64,000 bases of DNA from the NCBI GenBank assembly GCA_035622275.1, contig DASPVQ010000015.1, positions 21,693 to 85,692 of the forward strand, given 5' to 3'. Of the stretch, positions 49,589 to 58,597 are shown piece after piece; positions within the stretch are counted from its first letter, which is position 1; each line of letters begins with the position of its first letter. The DNA comes from Thermoplasmata archaeon. GTDB lineage: Archaea > Thermoplasmatota > Thermoplasmata > Lutacidiplasmatales > UBA184. Below the pieces are notes generated by a model, which saw nothing but the letters and a program-made list of their open reading frames with translations, was not told the DNA's origin and ran no database searches. The translations under genes and the position numbers were made by a program.

Positions 49589-51160
49589 CTACTCGTCCGA
49601 CCCCGGCGTCGGTTCGTCCCGGCGCGCGGGCGCGAGGCGCTCGAGCTGGGCCGCAAGATCGTCGTACGTGGCGGCGAGCTGCGGGCGCATCTCGCGGACC
49701 TTCAAGTTCGCCGCCGCCCGCAGGGCGGTGCGCGCGCCATCGAGGTTCCGGGTCTTGAGGCGCAGGCGGGCGAGGAAGAGCTGGACCTCTGACTCGTCGG
49801 CCGGCAGCCGGTAGCGTCGGCACATGTCGAGGGCCTGGAGGTAGGCGCGCTCGGCGTCGTCCCACTGGCCCTGTTTCTCGGCGATCAGGCCGCGATTGAC
49901 CTCGACCTGCTCCAGCCCGAGGCCGTCCGTGAGCCGCTCGAGGGTCCGGCCGGCCTGCTCGTTGTCGCGGCTCGCCTCCTCCAGCTGGCCGAGGGCGAGC
50001 CGCAGCTCGACCCCGGAGAGGAGCGCTCGGCCCGTCGCGCGCCCGTCGTGGGCCCGCTCCCCGAGGTCCCGCGCGCGGGCGAGGTAGTCGAGCCCGTCCT
50101 GCGGGTGCGCCTCTCCGGTGAGGACGCCGAGGTTGTGGTAGGCCCGGGACAGCTCGACCCAGTCCCCGACGGAGGTGAGGCGCTGGATCGCCCGCTCGTA
50201 CCAGCTGACGGCCTCCGCCCGAACCTCGGGGCCGAGGAGCGCGAAGGAGTTGCCGATGTCGATCGCGAGCCGGCCGAGGAGGCGATCGTCGTGCGTGTCG
50301 CCGAGAGCGTCCAGCGCGCGCATGCCCTCGTCGAGGGCCTCGCGGTAAGCCCCGCGCTGGAAGGAGATGCGCGCGATGAGGCGGTAGGTCTGGGCCCGGC
50401 CGAGCGCGTCGCCGCTCGCGTCGAACAGCCGCTGGGCCTCGAGGGCGGCGCGCTTCGCGCCGTCGAGGTCGAGGTTCTCGCGCGCGATCTCGCCGCGCGC
50501 GAGCAGCAGCGAGGCCCGGATCCGCGGCTCGTCCGCGCCTAGGCGCTCGAGCGCGCGCGAGTAGTGGCGGTCGGCCTCCGCGAACCGGCCGAAGGAGTAA
50601 TAGAGCTCCCCGAGCGCCGAGTCGATCTCGGCGAGATCGCGCCGACGGTCGCCCGGCATCGACTCGAGATCGACCAGGACGCGTTCGAGGTAGAGCGCGG
50701 CCGCCTCGGGGTCCTCGGACGATCGGGCGTCGTCCGAGGCCCGGCGGTTGTAGGCGCGGGACTTCTCGGGCACCTTCCCGAGGAAGAAGTGCCGGCCCAG
50801 CTCGGCGACCACCGCGAGCGGCGGGTCCGGATAGACCTTCTCCATCGCCTCCGCGATCTTGCGGTGGAGGACCCGCAGGCGGCTCTCCGTCAAGGACCGG
50901 TAGATCCGGGCGCGGAACGCCTCCTCGGCGAAGCCGAAGCGGTCGCCACCCGCCCGCTCCTGGAGGATCCCCCGGTGGACGAGCTCCTCGAGCGCTTCGG
51001 CGAGCGCCTCCTCCTCGACCCCCATCGCTCCGACGAGGAGCGGGAAGTCGAACTCCGAGCCGATCGCGCTGGCGTAGGCGAGGATCCGGAGCTGCTCGCC
51101 CGAGAGTCGCTCGAGCCCCGGCATCTCGTCGGCCGGCTCGACGACGCCGGGCTCGGGCAT
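49589..51160 (-). CDS. NTPase-less paralog of the STAND/TPR protein
   Basis: 523 residues. It starts directly at the winged-helix linker of its neighbour (LSGEQLRILAYASAIGSEFDFPLLVGAM) and continues collinearly through RVLHRKIAEAMEKVYPDPPLAVVAELGRHFFLG and a TPR array. No P-loop or Walker B is present. The 24-nt-downstream ATG (51160) rather than 51184 is used because it fits the TATA distance. It could be a partner or sensor subunit for the ATPase encoded downstream; that is inferred from tandem placement. Confidence 0.82.
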   Translation of the reverse strand: MPEPGVVEPADEMPGLERLSGEQLRILAYASAIGSEFDFPLLVGAMGVEEEALAEALEELVHRGILQERAGGDRFGFAEEAFRARIYRSLTESRLRVLHRKIAEAMEKVYPDPPLAVVAELGRHFFLGKVPEKSRAYNRRASDDARSSEDPEAAALYLERVLVDLESMPGDRRRDLAEIDSALGELYYSFGRFAEADRHYSRALERLGADEPRIRASLLLARGEIARENLDLDGAKRAALEAQRLFDASGDALGRAQTYRLIARISFQRGAYREALDEGMRALDALGDTHDDRLLGRLAIDIGNSFALLGPEVRAEAVSWYERAIQRLTSVGDWVELSRAYHNLGVLTGEAHPQDGLDYLARARDLGERAHDGRATGRALLSGVELRLALGQLEEASRDNEQAGRTLERLTDGLGLEQVEVNRGLIAEKQGQWDDAERAYLQALDMCRRYRLPADESEVQLFLARLRLKTRNLDGARTALRAAANLKVREMRPQLAATYDDLAAQLERLAPARRDEPTPGSDE

Positions 51161-51184
51161 CGAGCCCGTTCTAGTCCCGGCCAC

Positions 51185-51194
51185 GGGTTAAAGG
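51185..51194 (-). promoter_or_regulatory. TATA box of the TPR paralog gene
   Basis: The minus strand reads CCTTTAACCC, about 30 nt before the ATG at 51160. Confidence 0.55.
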
Positions 51195-51294
51195 TGCGCC
51201 CGGAGCGCCGCGCCGGTCGCCGTCCGGACCGGACGCCCCGGCCCGGAGCGCCGGCGGCGGGGCTCCGCCGCGCGTCCGCGTCGGCGCCGCAAGG

Positions 51295-51304
51295 GTTATC
51301 TAAC
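51295..51304 (+). promoter_or_regulatory. TATA-like element of the small membrane protein gene
   Basis: GTTATCTAAC, about 28 nt before the ATG at 51328; nearly palindromic. Confidence 0.5.
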
Positions 51305-51327
51305 GCACCCCGGGTCGACCGGCCGCG

Positions 51328-51603
51328 ATGGCGCAGGCGAGCACGTCCCCGGCGACATCGAGCGAGCCGGTGCGCTTCCGGGAGCTGCCGCTCCCGCGGA
51401 AGATCTCGTTCTGGGGATTCGCCGGTCTCGTGGTCTGCGCGGTCGCCTTCTACGTCTGGTGGGGGACCTTCTACGGCGTCTGGATCGACAACGGCGTCTA
51501 CGCCGTGGTGATCACGCTCCTGCTCTTCGGGCTTGCGGGGATGTGGCTCGTCCTGCCGAACCCGCCGGTGACCGCGCCGCCCGAGACCGGCTCGCGCCAC
51601 TAG
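51328..51603 (+). CDS. Small two-helix membrane protein
   Basis: 91 residues. Two hydrophobic segments (about 28-46, ISFWGFAGLVVCAVAFYVWW, and about 55-76, VYAVVITLLLFGLAGMWLVL) with a short aromatic loop (GTFYGVWIDNG). The N-terminal 25 residues are Ser/Thr/Pro-rich. No family recognised. Having its own TATA element and start supports expression. The stop shares CTAG with proS. Confidence 0.75.
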   Translation: MAQASTSPATSSEPVRFRELPLPRKISFWGFAGLVVCAVAFYVWWGTFYGVWIDNGVYAVVITLLLFGLAGMWLVLPNPPVTAPPETGSRH

Positions 51604-53027
51604 AGCGGACGCGCCGCGATCGCCCACTGCGCGCCGTCCGACCGACCGCACGCGATGCAGCCGGTGACCGGAGGGACCGGGAACGGTAGCGGGTCCTCCG
51701 GCGTCCCGAGGAGGGCGCCGTCGATCGCGGTCTCGATGCGGTGGCCGCAGTCCTCCCGGCCGCACCAGCCGACCAGCCGCACCGTCGAGGAGGCCGCGAG
51801 CTCCTCCAGCGAGCGGGCGACGGAGAAGGCCGCGGCGAACGCGCGCTGCGCGCGCTCGATGAGCGCGCGGTCGAACTCCCGCAGCCGGTCGTCGACCTCG
51901 TGCTCGAGGCGATCGAGCGCGACCGGGGCCTTGTGGCCCAGCCGGTCCGCCGCGCTCAGCGCGCGATTCTCCACCTCTCGGCGACCGACCTCGAGGCGCA
52001 GCGGCGTGCCGGCGGTCTCCCAGCGGTAGTACTTCGCGCCCGGGCGCTCGTCGCCGTCGTCGAGGTGGACCCGCCGGCCGTGGCGACGCAGGCGCTCGGC
52101 GACCTCCGTCGCGACGCGCCGTGGGGCCTCCCCCGCGTCGGGGCCGGGGATCGGAATGACGACGACCTCGTATGGGGCGAGCGCCGTCGGGAACACCGCG
52201 CCCTTGCGGTCGCCGTGGACCGCGAGCGCGGCGCCGAGCAGGCGCTCGGAGAGGCCGAAGGTCGTCTGATGCACGTAGCGCTGGCTGCCGTCCGCGGCCT
52301 CGTAGCGGATCCCGTAGGGACGGGCGAAGTTCTCCCGGTAGTGGTGGATGCTCCCGATCTGCAGCGTGCGGGCCGCCCCGACCGGGATGTCGAGCGCGAT
52401 CGAATAGAACGCACCGGGGAACTTGTCCCAATCCGGGCGGCGGACGGCGAGGTACGGGAGCGCGAGGGCGCTCGCCATGGCCCGGAACGCCTGCCGGTTC
52501 GACCGGACCCGCTCGGCGGCATGCTCCTCGTTCGCCTGACAGGTGTGCTCCTCGAAGAAGTGGATCTCCCGCACGCGCAGGAACGGTCGTGTCGTCTTCG
52601 TCTCGTAGCGGAACGTGTTCACGATCTGGTAGACGTTGAGCGGCAGGTCGCGGTGCGAGCGTACCCAGAGGGCGAAGACCGGGTACATCGCGGTCTCGCT
52701 GGTCGGGCGCAGCACGAGCGGGATGTCGAGCGGGCTCGTCCCGCCCTTCGTGACCCAGTAGACCTGCGCGTCGAACCCCTTGATGTGCTCGGCCTCCTTC
52801 GCGAACTCGGTCGAGGGGATGAGCGCGGGGAACTCGACGGCGACCGAGCCGGTCGCCTCGATCTCGCGGATCAGGACCGCGTCGAGATTCCGGCGGGCCC
52901 GCATCCCGTCCGGCGTCCAGACATTGAGGCCCTTGACGGGGTAGCGCTTGTCGGTAAGGTTCGCGGCCTCCACGACCGCGAGGTACCAGTCGATGAACGC
53001 CGCCGTCTTGTCCGGGAGCTCGACCAT
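51600..53027 (-). CDS. proS: Proline--tRNA ligase, archaeal/eukaryotic type
   Basis: 475 residues, class II synthetase. The sequence has the motif 1 region GLNVWTPDGMRARRNLDAVL, motif 2 RYETKTTRPFLRVREIHFFEEHT and motif 3-side QTTFGLSERLL. The anticodon domain has VVVIPIPGPDAG. The C-terminal zinc domain of the archaeal form is present: GWCGREDCGHRIE and TGCIACGRSDGAQW. The stop overlaps the small membrane protein gene by CTAG. Confidence 0.95.
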   Translation of the reverse strand: MVELPDKTAAFIDWYLAVVEAANLTDKRYPVKGLNVWTPDGMRARRNLDAVLIREIEATGSVAVEFPALIPSTEFAKEAEHIKGFDAQVYWVTKGGTSPLDIPLVLRPTSETAMYPVFALWVRSHRDLPLNVYQIVNTFRYETKTTRPFLRVREIHFFEEHTCQANEEHAAERVRSNRQAFRAMASALALPYLAVRRPDWDKFPGAFYSIALDIPVGAARTLQIGSIHHYRENFARPYGIRYEAADGSQRYVHQTTFGLSERLLGAALAVHGDRKGAVFPTALAPYEVVVIPIPGPDAGEAPRRVATEVAERLRRHGRRVHLDDGDERPGAKYYRWETAGTPLRLEVGRREVENRALSAADRLGHKAPVALDRLEHEVDDRLREFDRALIERAQRAFAAAFSVARSLEELAASSTVRLVGWCGREDCGHRIETAIDGALLGTPEDPLPFPVPPVTGCIACGRSDGAQWAIAARPL

Positions 53028-53053
53028 CGGCCGGTCCGGAGGGAGGGGCGGAG

Positions 53054-53063
53054 CGTATTAGCC
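53054..53063 (-). promoter_or_regulatory. TATA-like element of proS
   Basis: The minus strand reads GGCTAATACG, about 31 nt before the ATG. Confidence 0.5.
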
Positions 53064-53113
53064 TGCGGGCCGGCCGCCGGCGGTCGCGGGCGCTCGGCGG
53101 GGCTCGAGAGAGA

Positions 53114-53123
53114 GGATTAAGCC
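53114..53123 (+). promoter_or_regulatory. TATA box of the DUF373 gene
   Basis: GGATTAAGCC, about 30 nt before the ATG at 53149. Confidence 0.55.
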
Positions 53124-53148
53124 TTCCGGAGGGCATACTTCGCGGGCC

Positions 53149-54243
53149 ATGCGCCTCGTCGTCTGCATCGACCGTGACGACGACCTCGGCCGCAAGGCCT
53201 CGGTCGCCGGGCCCGTCGTCGGTCGCGCCGCGGTCCTCGACGCGGCCGTCCGTCTCGGCACGGCCGACCCCGAGGACTCCGACACCAACGCCCTGTTCGC
53301 GGCCGTGAGCCTGCTCGACGAGCTCCGCGGCGCGGGCGAGGAGTGCGAGGTCTGCGTCCTCACCGGCGCCGGCAAGGTCGGGGTGCTCTCGGACCGCCGG
53401 GTCGCCGCGCAGTTCGACGACGTGCTCGGTCGCGTGGGGGCCGACAGCGCGTTCCTCGTGAGCGACGGGGCGGAGGACGAGTTCCTGTTCCCGATCCTGG
53501 CCTCGCGCGTCAAGGTCGACGGCGTCCGCCGCGTCTACGTCCGCCAGAACGCGAGCATCGAGTCGACCTACTACACGGTCGTGCGCGCGCTCAAGGACCC
53601 GAAGCTGCGGGCCAAGACGGTCCTGCCGCTCGCGCTCGTCCTGCTGATCCTCGGCGTCGCGGCCGCGAGCGGCGTCCTCCTCTGGGGCGTCATCGGTCTC
53701 GCGATCGTCCTCGGCGTCTACCTCATCTTCTGGACGTTCGACGTGGACGAGGCGCTCATCGAGTCGATCCAGGGCGCCTCGACCGACATCCGGCAGGGTT
53801 CGGTCGCCTTCGGCTTCGGCCTGTTCGCGATCGCCCTCGTGGGGGTCGGGTTCCTCTCGGGCTACGATAGCTACGCGGGGAGCGCGGGCTCGCCGCTCGA
53901 GCGCGTCCTGTTCTTCCTGCAGTCCGGCGTCTTCTGGTGGATCCTCGGCGCGCTCGTCTGGGAGTCCGGCCGCGCGATCCGCCGGACGCTCTCGCGGGGC
54001 CGCTTCCCGCGCTCGTTCGTGGTCGCGACGACCTCGATCGTCGGGATCGGCCTCGTCAGCTACGGGATCGTCTACCTCGTCCGGTATCTGCAGGGCGCGC
54101 TCGGCCCGGGCCAGCTACCGGTGCTGCTCGCGCTCCTGCTCGCCGGCTTCGGCCTCGTGATCGGGGCCGGCGCGCTGCAGCAGTACTTGAAGGCCCTCGC
54201 CGCCCGCGCGGTCCTCGACCCGCGGAGCCAGGGCTCGGGCTAG
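53149..54243 (+). CDS. DUF373-family membrane protein
   Basis: 364 residues. The N-terminal cytoplasmic domain (1-155) begins MRLVVCIDRDDDLGRKA and contains GPVVGRAAVLDAAVRLGTADPEDSDTNALFAAV, the hallmark of DUF373. VRQNASIESTYYTVVRALKDP ends this part. Six membrane helices follow between about 160 and 350. The family is archaeal and of unknown function. The stop shares CTAG with the phosphoribosyltransferase gene. Confidence 0.9.
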   Translation: MRLVVCIDRDDDLGRKASVAGPVVGRAAVLDAAVRLGTADPEDSDTNALFAAVSLLDELRGAGEECEVCVLTGAGKVGVLSDRRVAAQFDDVLGRVGADSAFLVSDGAEDEFLFPILASRVKVDGVRRVYVRQNASIESTYYTVVRALKDPKLRAKTVLPLALVLLILGVAAASGVLLWGVIGLAIVLGVYLIFWTFDVDEALIESIQGASTDIRQGSVAFGFGLFAIALVGVGFLSGYDSYAGSAGSPLERVLFFLQSGVFWWILGALVWESGRAIRRTLSRGRFPRSFVVATTSIVGIGLVSYGIVYLVRYLQGALGPGQLPVLLALLLAGFGLVIGAGALQQYLKALAARAVLDPRSQGSG

Positions 54244-54905
54244 GCCGACCGACGCCGGCGGCCGGGGGGCGCCGCGGCGCGGGCGGACGGCGTGCCGAGC
54301 GGGACCGTGCGGGCCACTTCCGCGAGATCCGCCCGCGACACCGCGAGGCCGCAACGCGCCCGCAACGTCCGCTGCACGGCCGAGAGCCCCGGCGCGATCT
54401 CCGCGGCCTTCGCCGCCAGCGTGCGGAGGTCCTCCCAGTAGTTCCAGGGAAAGACGATCCAGGCCCACGCTTGCCGGGGGATCATCTCGGCGTAGAAGTC
54501 CGGGACGAACCGGGCGTGCGAGATGTGGAGGAACGTGGCGCTCGCGAGCGTCCTCGGTCCCTGCGCCCGAACGTGATCGACGGCGAGCCGGAGGCTCTCG
54601 CCGGTGTCGGTGATGTCGTCCACGACGAGCACACCCTGGTCCCGGACCGGGCCGCTGAGGCCCTCGGTGAGCTCGGCCGCGCCGGTCGGCGTCGCGGTGA
54701 TGCCCCAGTGCTGGGCGCGCAGGGAGACCATCCGCGTCACGCCGAGCCGATCGCAGAGGAGGCGGGCGGGCACCCAGCCGCCGCGGGTGAGCCCGACGAT
54801 CGTCTCGGGGATCGCCGCGCGCGCGCGGATCGCTTCCGCGACGCGGTCCGCCCAGCGATCGACATCGGCCCACGTCGCCCGCCGGCAGCGCGGGAGCTCC
54901 GCCAT
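54240..54905 (-). CDS. Purine-type phosphoribosyltransferase
   Basis: 221 residues. The PRPP-binding motif is VLVVDDITDTGESLRLAVDHV near residue 93, and an N-terminal block VGLTRGGWVPARLLCDRLGV is typical of archaeal Hpt/Xgpt-like enzymes. It would salvage a purine base into its nucleotide; which base is open. The C-terminal 25 residues are Arg/Ala/Pro-rich. It lies 22 nt downstream of the GDH gene's stop side, on the same strand, but a promoter was not identified. Confidence 0.87.
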   Translation of the reverse strand: MAELPRCRRATWADVDRWADRVAEAIRARAAIPETIVGLTRGGWVPARLLCDRLGVTRMVSLRAQHWGITATPTGAAELTEGLSGPVRDQGVLVVDDITDTGESLRLAVDHVRAQGPRTLASATFLHISHARFVPDFYAEMIPRQAWAWIVFPWNYWEDLRTLAAKAAEIAPGLSAVQRTLRARCGLAVSRADLAEVARTVPLGTPSARAAAPPGRRRRSA

Positions 54906-54927
54906 TTTCGGGGAGAGCCCGGCGGGT

Positions 54928-56187
54928 CTACGGGTAGATCCCGCGGATCTGGATCGCGTCGACGACCCGCTGGATCGCGAGGACGTAGGCCGCGGTTCGG
55001 TTGTGCACCTTGCGCTCGATGCCGACCTTGTGGACGTCCTGGTAGGAGCGCACCATCACCTGCTCGAGCCGCCGGTTGACCTCCTCGAGCGGCCAGTAGT
55101 AACCCTGGATGTCCTGCGCCCACTCGAAGTAGCTGACGGTGACCCCGCCGGCGTTGGCGAGGACGTCGGGGAGCACGGTGACCTTGCGCTGGAACAGGAT
55201 CTCGTCGGCCTCGGGGAGCGTCGGCCCGTTGGCGGCCTCCGCGACGAGCTTCGCCTGGATCTTATCGGCGTTCTTCCGGGAGATCTGGTTCTCGAGCGCG
55301 GCCGGTACGAGGATTTCCGCCTTCGCCTCGAGGAGCTCGTCGTTCGAGATCGCCTTGGTGCCCGGGAACCCGACCACCGAGCCGGTCTTCATCTTGTGCG
55401 CTTCGACCGCGTGCGGGTTGAGCCCGTCGGCCTTGTAGATGCCCCCGCGCGAGTCGGAGACCGCGACGATCTTCGCCCCCTGGTCGTCGTAGAGGAGCTT
55501 GGCCGCGACGCTGCCGGCGTTCCCGAATCCCTGCACGGCGACCGCGGCGCCCTTGACCTTGATGCCGACGTCCTTCGCCGCCTCGCGGATGACGTAGGCG
55601 CAGCCGCGTCCGGTCGCCTCGCCGCGGCCCTCGCTGCCACCGAGGCTGATCGGCTTGCCCGTCACGACGCCGGGCACGCTGTAGCCCTTCTGCATCGAGT
55701 AGGTGTCCATGATCCAGGCCATCGTCTGGCTGTCGGTGTAGACGTCCGGCGCCGGGATGTCCATCTCGGGCCCGATGATCGGCGCGATCTCGCTCGCGTA
55801 GCGACGCGTCAGGCGTTCGAGCTCGGTCTTGCTGAGATGCTTCGGATCGCAGACGACCCCGCCCTTCGCCCCGCCGTAGGGGATGTTGACGACCGCGCAC
55901 TTCCAGGTCATCCACGCGGCGAGCGCCCGGACCTCGTCGAGCGTCACCTGGGGGTGGTAGCGGATCCCGCCCTTCGTCGGGCCGCGCGCCATGTTGTACT
56001 GGACGCGGTAGCCCGTGTAGATCCGATAGGAGCCGTCGTCCATCCGGACGGGGAAGTTCACGGTCAGCTCGCGCTTGGGGTGCTTGAGACCCTCGCGGAT
56101 GCCGGGCTCGAGCCCGATCAGATCCGCGACGATGTCGACCTGCTGTTTCGCTGTCTCAAACGGATTGACGCTGGAAGTACTCGCCAT
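54928..56187 (-). CDS. gdhA: Glutamate dehydrogenase
   Basis: 419 residues. It interconverts glutamate with 2-oxoglutarate and ammonia. The active-site block RGPTKGGIRYHP and WKCAVVNIPYGGAKGG with the catalytic Lys/Asp region (MDIPAPDVYTDSQTMAWIMD) are present. The dinucleotide motif is VAVQGFGNAGSVAA. The ending VVDAIQIRGIYP is typical of archaeal GDH. The ATG at 56187 is taken instead of one eight codons upstream. It is 42 nt after the thiL stop, with no clear TATA box, so read-through from thiL is likely. Confidence 0.95.
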   Translation of the reverse strand: MASTSSVNPFETAKQQVDIVADLIGLEPGIREGLKHPKRELTVNFPVRMDDGSYRIYTGYRVQYNMARGPTKGGIRYHPQVTLDEVRALAAWMTWKCAVVNIPYGGAKGGVVCDPKHLSKTELERLTRRYASEIAPIIGPEMDIPAPDVYTDSQTMAWIMDTYSMQKGYSVPGVVTGKPISLGGSEGRGEATGRGCAYVIREAAKDVGIKVKGAAVAVQGFGNAGSVAAKLLYDDQGAKIVAVSDSRGGIYKADGLNPHAVEAHKMKTGSVVGFPGTKAISNDELLEAKAEILVPAALENQISRKNADKIQAKLVAEAANGPTLPEADEILFQRKVTVLPDVLANAGGVTVSYFEWAQDIQGYYWPLEEVNRRLEQVMVRSYQDVHKVGIERKVHNRTAAYVLAIQRVVDAIQIRGIYP

Positions 56188-56229
56188 GGTACGGCTCCCC
56201 CGACGGGGCACGGCGGGACCCGGGAGCGC

Positions 56230-57291
56230 CTACTTGAGGGTAGCGTGGACCCTGTCACGGCGCGACACGGCGGGGACCCGACGGCGCGCGCCGGAGTGCC
56301 GGCCCGGACCGCCGAACGGCTGCCAGCCCGCGGGGGGCATCGGAATCCGACCGTCCGGGGTGACGAGCCAAGCGCCCCGGCCCCGATCGACCCGGCCGAT
56401 CCGCGACAGGGCACCACCGACCCGCTGGACGGCACGCTCCGCCGCGGCGAGGCGGGCCGGCGGGACGGTCGCGAGCAGCTCGTAGTCGCCGCCGAAGAAC
56501 GCGAGGGCCCGGCGCTCTCGCGTCCCGCGCGCGGCGCGCCCGAGGCCGCGGGCGAACGGGAGCGACGCCTCGCGGATCGAGAGGCGGACGCCGCTCGCCG
56601 CCGCGACGAGCCGCGCCGACTCGGCGAGCCCGTCCGACGTGTCGATCATCGCGTGGGCGAACGGCGCGAGGGCGACGCCCTCGCGCACGCGAGGGCGGAC
56701 CGCGACCAGGGCGGCGGCCGCCGCCGCGGAATCCGGTCCCTCGGCGCGCAGGCGAGCCGCAGCGAGCCCGCCCCGGCCCACGGTGCCCGTCGTCACGACC
56801 AGATCGCCGGCACGGGCACCCGAACGCGGCGCGAGGCGGCCCGCGCTCGCCCAGCCGAACACGGTGCTCGCGACCGCGCGGACCGGGCCGGGCTTGGTGT
56901 CGCCGCCGATCACGTGAGCGCCGAACCCTGCCCCCAGCCGCTCGGCGCCGCGGACCACGCCCTCGGCCCACCGCTGCGGCGTCCCGGCCGGGAGGATCAG
57001 CCCCAATAGGATGCCGGCGGGCCGGGCGCCCTTCGAGGCGACGTCCGACAGGCTGACCGCGGCGGCTGCCGCGCCGAGCTCGCTCGCCTCGGTGCGCGGC
57101 AGGAAGTGGACGCCTTCGACCAGCGAGTCCGTCGAGATCACCGTGACCGAGCCCGGGGGCGGGCGCATCGCCGCAGCGTCGTCGCCGAGCGGCAGGAGTC
57201 CGAGGTGTCCCGCGGGAAGCAGCCGGGCGAGGCGCTCGTGGAACGCCCGTTCCCGGACCGGTGCCGAAGAGGAAGGAACGGTCCGGGGCAT
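56230..57291 (-). CDS. thiL: Thiamine-monophosphate kinase ThiL
   Basis: 353 residues. ThiL phosphorylates TMP to TPP. Motifs: LPLGDDAAAM (about 34-43), ISTDSLVEGVHF, SLSDVASKGARP, HVIGGDTKPGPVRAV, AMIDTSDGLAESARL and FFGGDYELLA with the catalytic Asp. The C-terminal 30 residues are Arg-rich and may be disordered. It follows the acyl-CoA dehydrogenase gene by 6 nt in the same direction and precedes gdhA. Confidence 0.94.
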   Translation of the reverse strand: MPRTVPSSSAPVRERAFHERLARLLPAGHLGLLPLGDDAAAMRPPPGSVTVISTDSLVEGVHFLPRTEASELGAAAAAVSLSDVASKGARPAGILLGLILPAGTPQRWAEGVVRGAERLGAGFGAHVIGGDTKPGPVRAVASTVFGWASAGRLAPRSGARAGDLVVTTGTVGRGGLAAARLRAEGPDSAAAAAALVAVRPRVREGVALAPFAHAMIDTSDGLAESARLVAAASGVRLSIREASLPFARGLGRAARGTRERRALAFFGGDYELLATVPPARLAAAERAVQRVGGALSRIGRVDRGRGAWLVTPDGRIPMPPAGWQPFGGPGRHSGARRRVPAVSRRDRVHATLK

Positions 57292-57297
57292 CGCCCC

Positions 57298-58485
57298 TCA
57301 CTTGTACGGGACGAACTCCTTGCCGAGGAGCTCCCGCCCGAGAATGAGACGCATCACGTTGAGGCCGCCTTCGGCGCCGACGAGGTAGGACATGATGCCG
57401 CGTAGACCGAGCTCGAGGCCGACGTCCTTGGTGTAGCCGGCGGCGCCGAACCACATCATCACTCGCTTGACGCACTCGAAGGCGATCGGCGGCGCGGTGA
57501 GCTTCACGCTCGCGACCGCGCGATCGACCTCCGAGCGATGGGACATGTCGCCGCGGAGCGAGTAGGTATCGAGCAGCCAGGCCGCGCGGCGGCACTGCCA
57601 CTTCACCGCCTCGACCTGCGTCCACAGGTCCACGAGCTCGAACTGGATGCCCTCGAACTTGCCGAGCGGGCGCCCGAAGACCTGGCGCTCGCGGATATAG
57701 TTCATGCCGGTCTCCAGCGCGCGCTCGGCGGCGCCGACGCACGCGGCGCTGACGAACGTGCGGGCGACGGAGAAGCCCTCCATCGCGCGCTCGAAGCCCT
57801 TGCCTTCCTCCCCGACGAGGTGGTGCGCGGGCACCGCCACGTCGCGGTAGCTGAGAGCCCCCGTGGAGATCCCCATCCGTCCCATGTTCTCGAAGCGCTG
57901 GGTCGAGACGCCGTCCGTGCGCGTCGGCACGTAGAGGAAATCGAAGCCGGTGTCGGCCCGCGCGAGGGTCAGGTGGCCCCCGCCCATCCGCTTCGCCTCC
58001 TCGACGCCCGAGACGAACGCCTTCTCGCCGTTGAGCACGAACCCTTCGCCCGCGCGTCGCGCGGTCGTGCGGAGATGGGCGAGATCGCTGCCCCCGGTCG
58101 GCTCGGTCGTCGCGATGCCGAGGAACGCGCGTCCGGAGCAGACCGCCGGCAGCACCTCGCGCTTCGTCGCTTCCGAGCCGTGTCGGGCGAGTACGTGACC
58201 CCAGCCCGCCTCGAGGAGGAAGAACACCGCGGTCGCCATGGACGAGTCGCCCCGCCCGATCTCCTCGGCCGCGAGCTCGGTGAGTACCGCCGACGCGCCC
58301 ATGCCTCCGTAGTCCGCCGGTACGGGCATGGCGAGGAGCCCGAGTTCCGCCATCTGTTGGAGCACGTCGTTGGGGATCCGCCCGCCCGCGTCGATCTCGC
58401 GCTCGCGCGGCCGCAGCACGCGGTCGCCGAAGCGGCGCACCGCGCTCTGGAACGCCTCCTCCTCGTCGCTGAGCCGGAAGTCCAT
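57298..58485 (-). CDS. Acyl-CoA dehydrogenase
   Basis: 395 residues. FAD enzyme oxidising acyl-CoA to enoyl-CoA. Blocks: LGLLAMPVPADYGGMGASAVLT, LGIATTEPTGGSDLAHLRT, GEKAFVSGVEEAKRMGGGHL, ARTFVSAACVGAAERALETG and RQVFGRPLGKFEGIQFELVD. The likely catalytic Glu is in GAEGGLNVMRLILGRELL, at the position of MCAD Glu376. Substrate chain length is unknown. No electron-transfer flavoprotein gene is in this window. Confidence 0.93.
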   Translation of the reverse strand: MDFRLSDEEEAFQSAVRRFGDRVLRPREREIDAGGRIPNDVLQQMAELGLLAMPVPADYGGMGASAVLTELAAEEIGRGDSSMATAVFFLLEAGWGHVLARHGSEATKREVLPAVCSGRAFLGIATTEPTGGSDLAHLRTTARRAGEGFVLNGEKAFVSGVEEAKRMGGGHLTLARADTGFDFLYVPTRTDGVSTQRFENMGRMGISTGALSYRDVAVPAHHLVGEEGKGFERAMEGFSVARTFVSAACVGAAERALETGMNYIRERQVFGRPLGKFEGIQFELVDLWTQVEAVKWQCRRAAWLLDTYSLRGDMSHRSEVDRAVASVKLTAPPIAFECVKRVMMWFGAAGYTKDVGLELGLRGIMSYLVGAEGGLNVMRLILGRELLGKEFVPYK

Positions 58486-58513
58486 CGGTCGGCGCGCGGG
58501 ACGCGCGACCCGG

Positions 58514-58523
58514 GACTAAAGGG
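58514..58523 (-). promoter_or_regulatory. TATA box of the acyl-CoA dehydrogenase gene
   Basis: The minus strand reads ACCCTTTAGT, about 33 nt before the ATG at 58485. The divergent gap TATA box lies 30 nt away. Confidence 0.5.
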
Positions 58524-58552
58524 TATCCGACCGCCGCGCGGGGTGCCCGAAC

Positions 58553-58562
58553 GCCTTTAACT
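58553..58562 (+). promoter_or_regulatory. TATA box of gap
   Basis: GCCTTTAACT, about 40 nt before the GTG at 58598. The resulting short leader carries a Shine-Dalgarno GGGAGG at 58587-58592. Confidence 0.55.
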
Positions 58563-58597
58563 CCCGCCCCGCTCGCGCCGATCGTCGGGAGGCGACG

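Noticed and set aside
46833..49865. Long open frames on both strands across the STAND gene
   Set aside because: The translated sequences are Arg/Gly/Ala-rich without recognisable motifs, whereas the frame from 49543 has Walker A, Walker B and TPR units.
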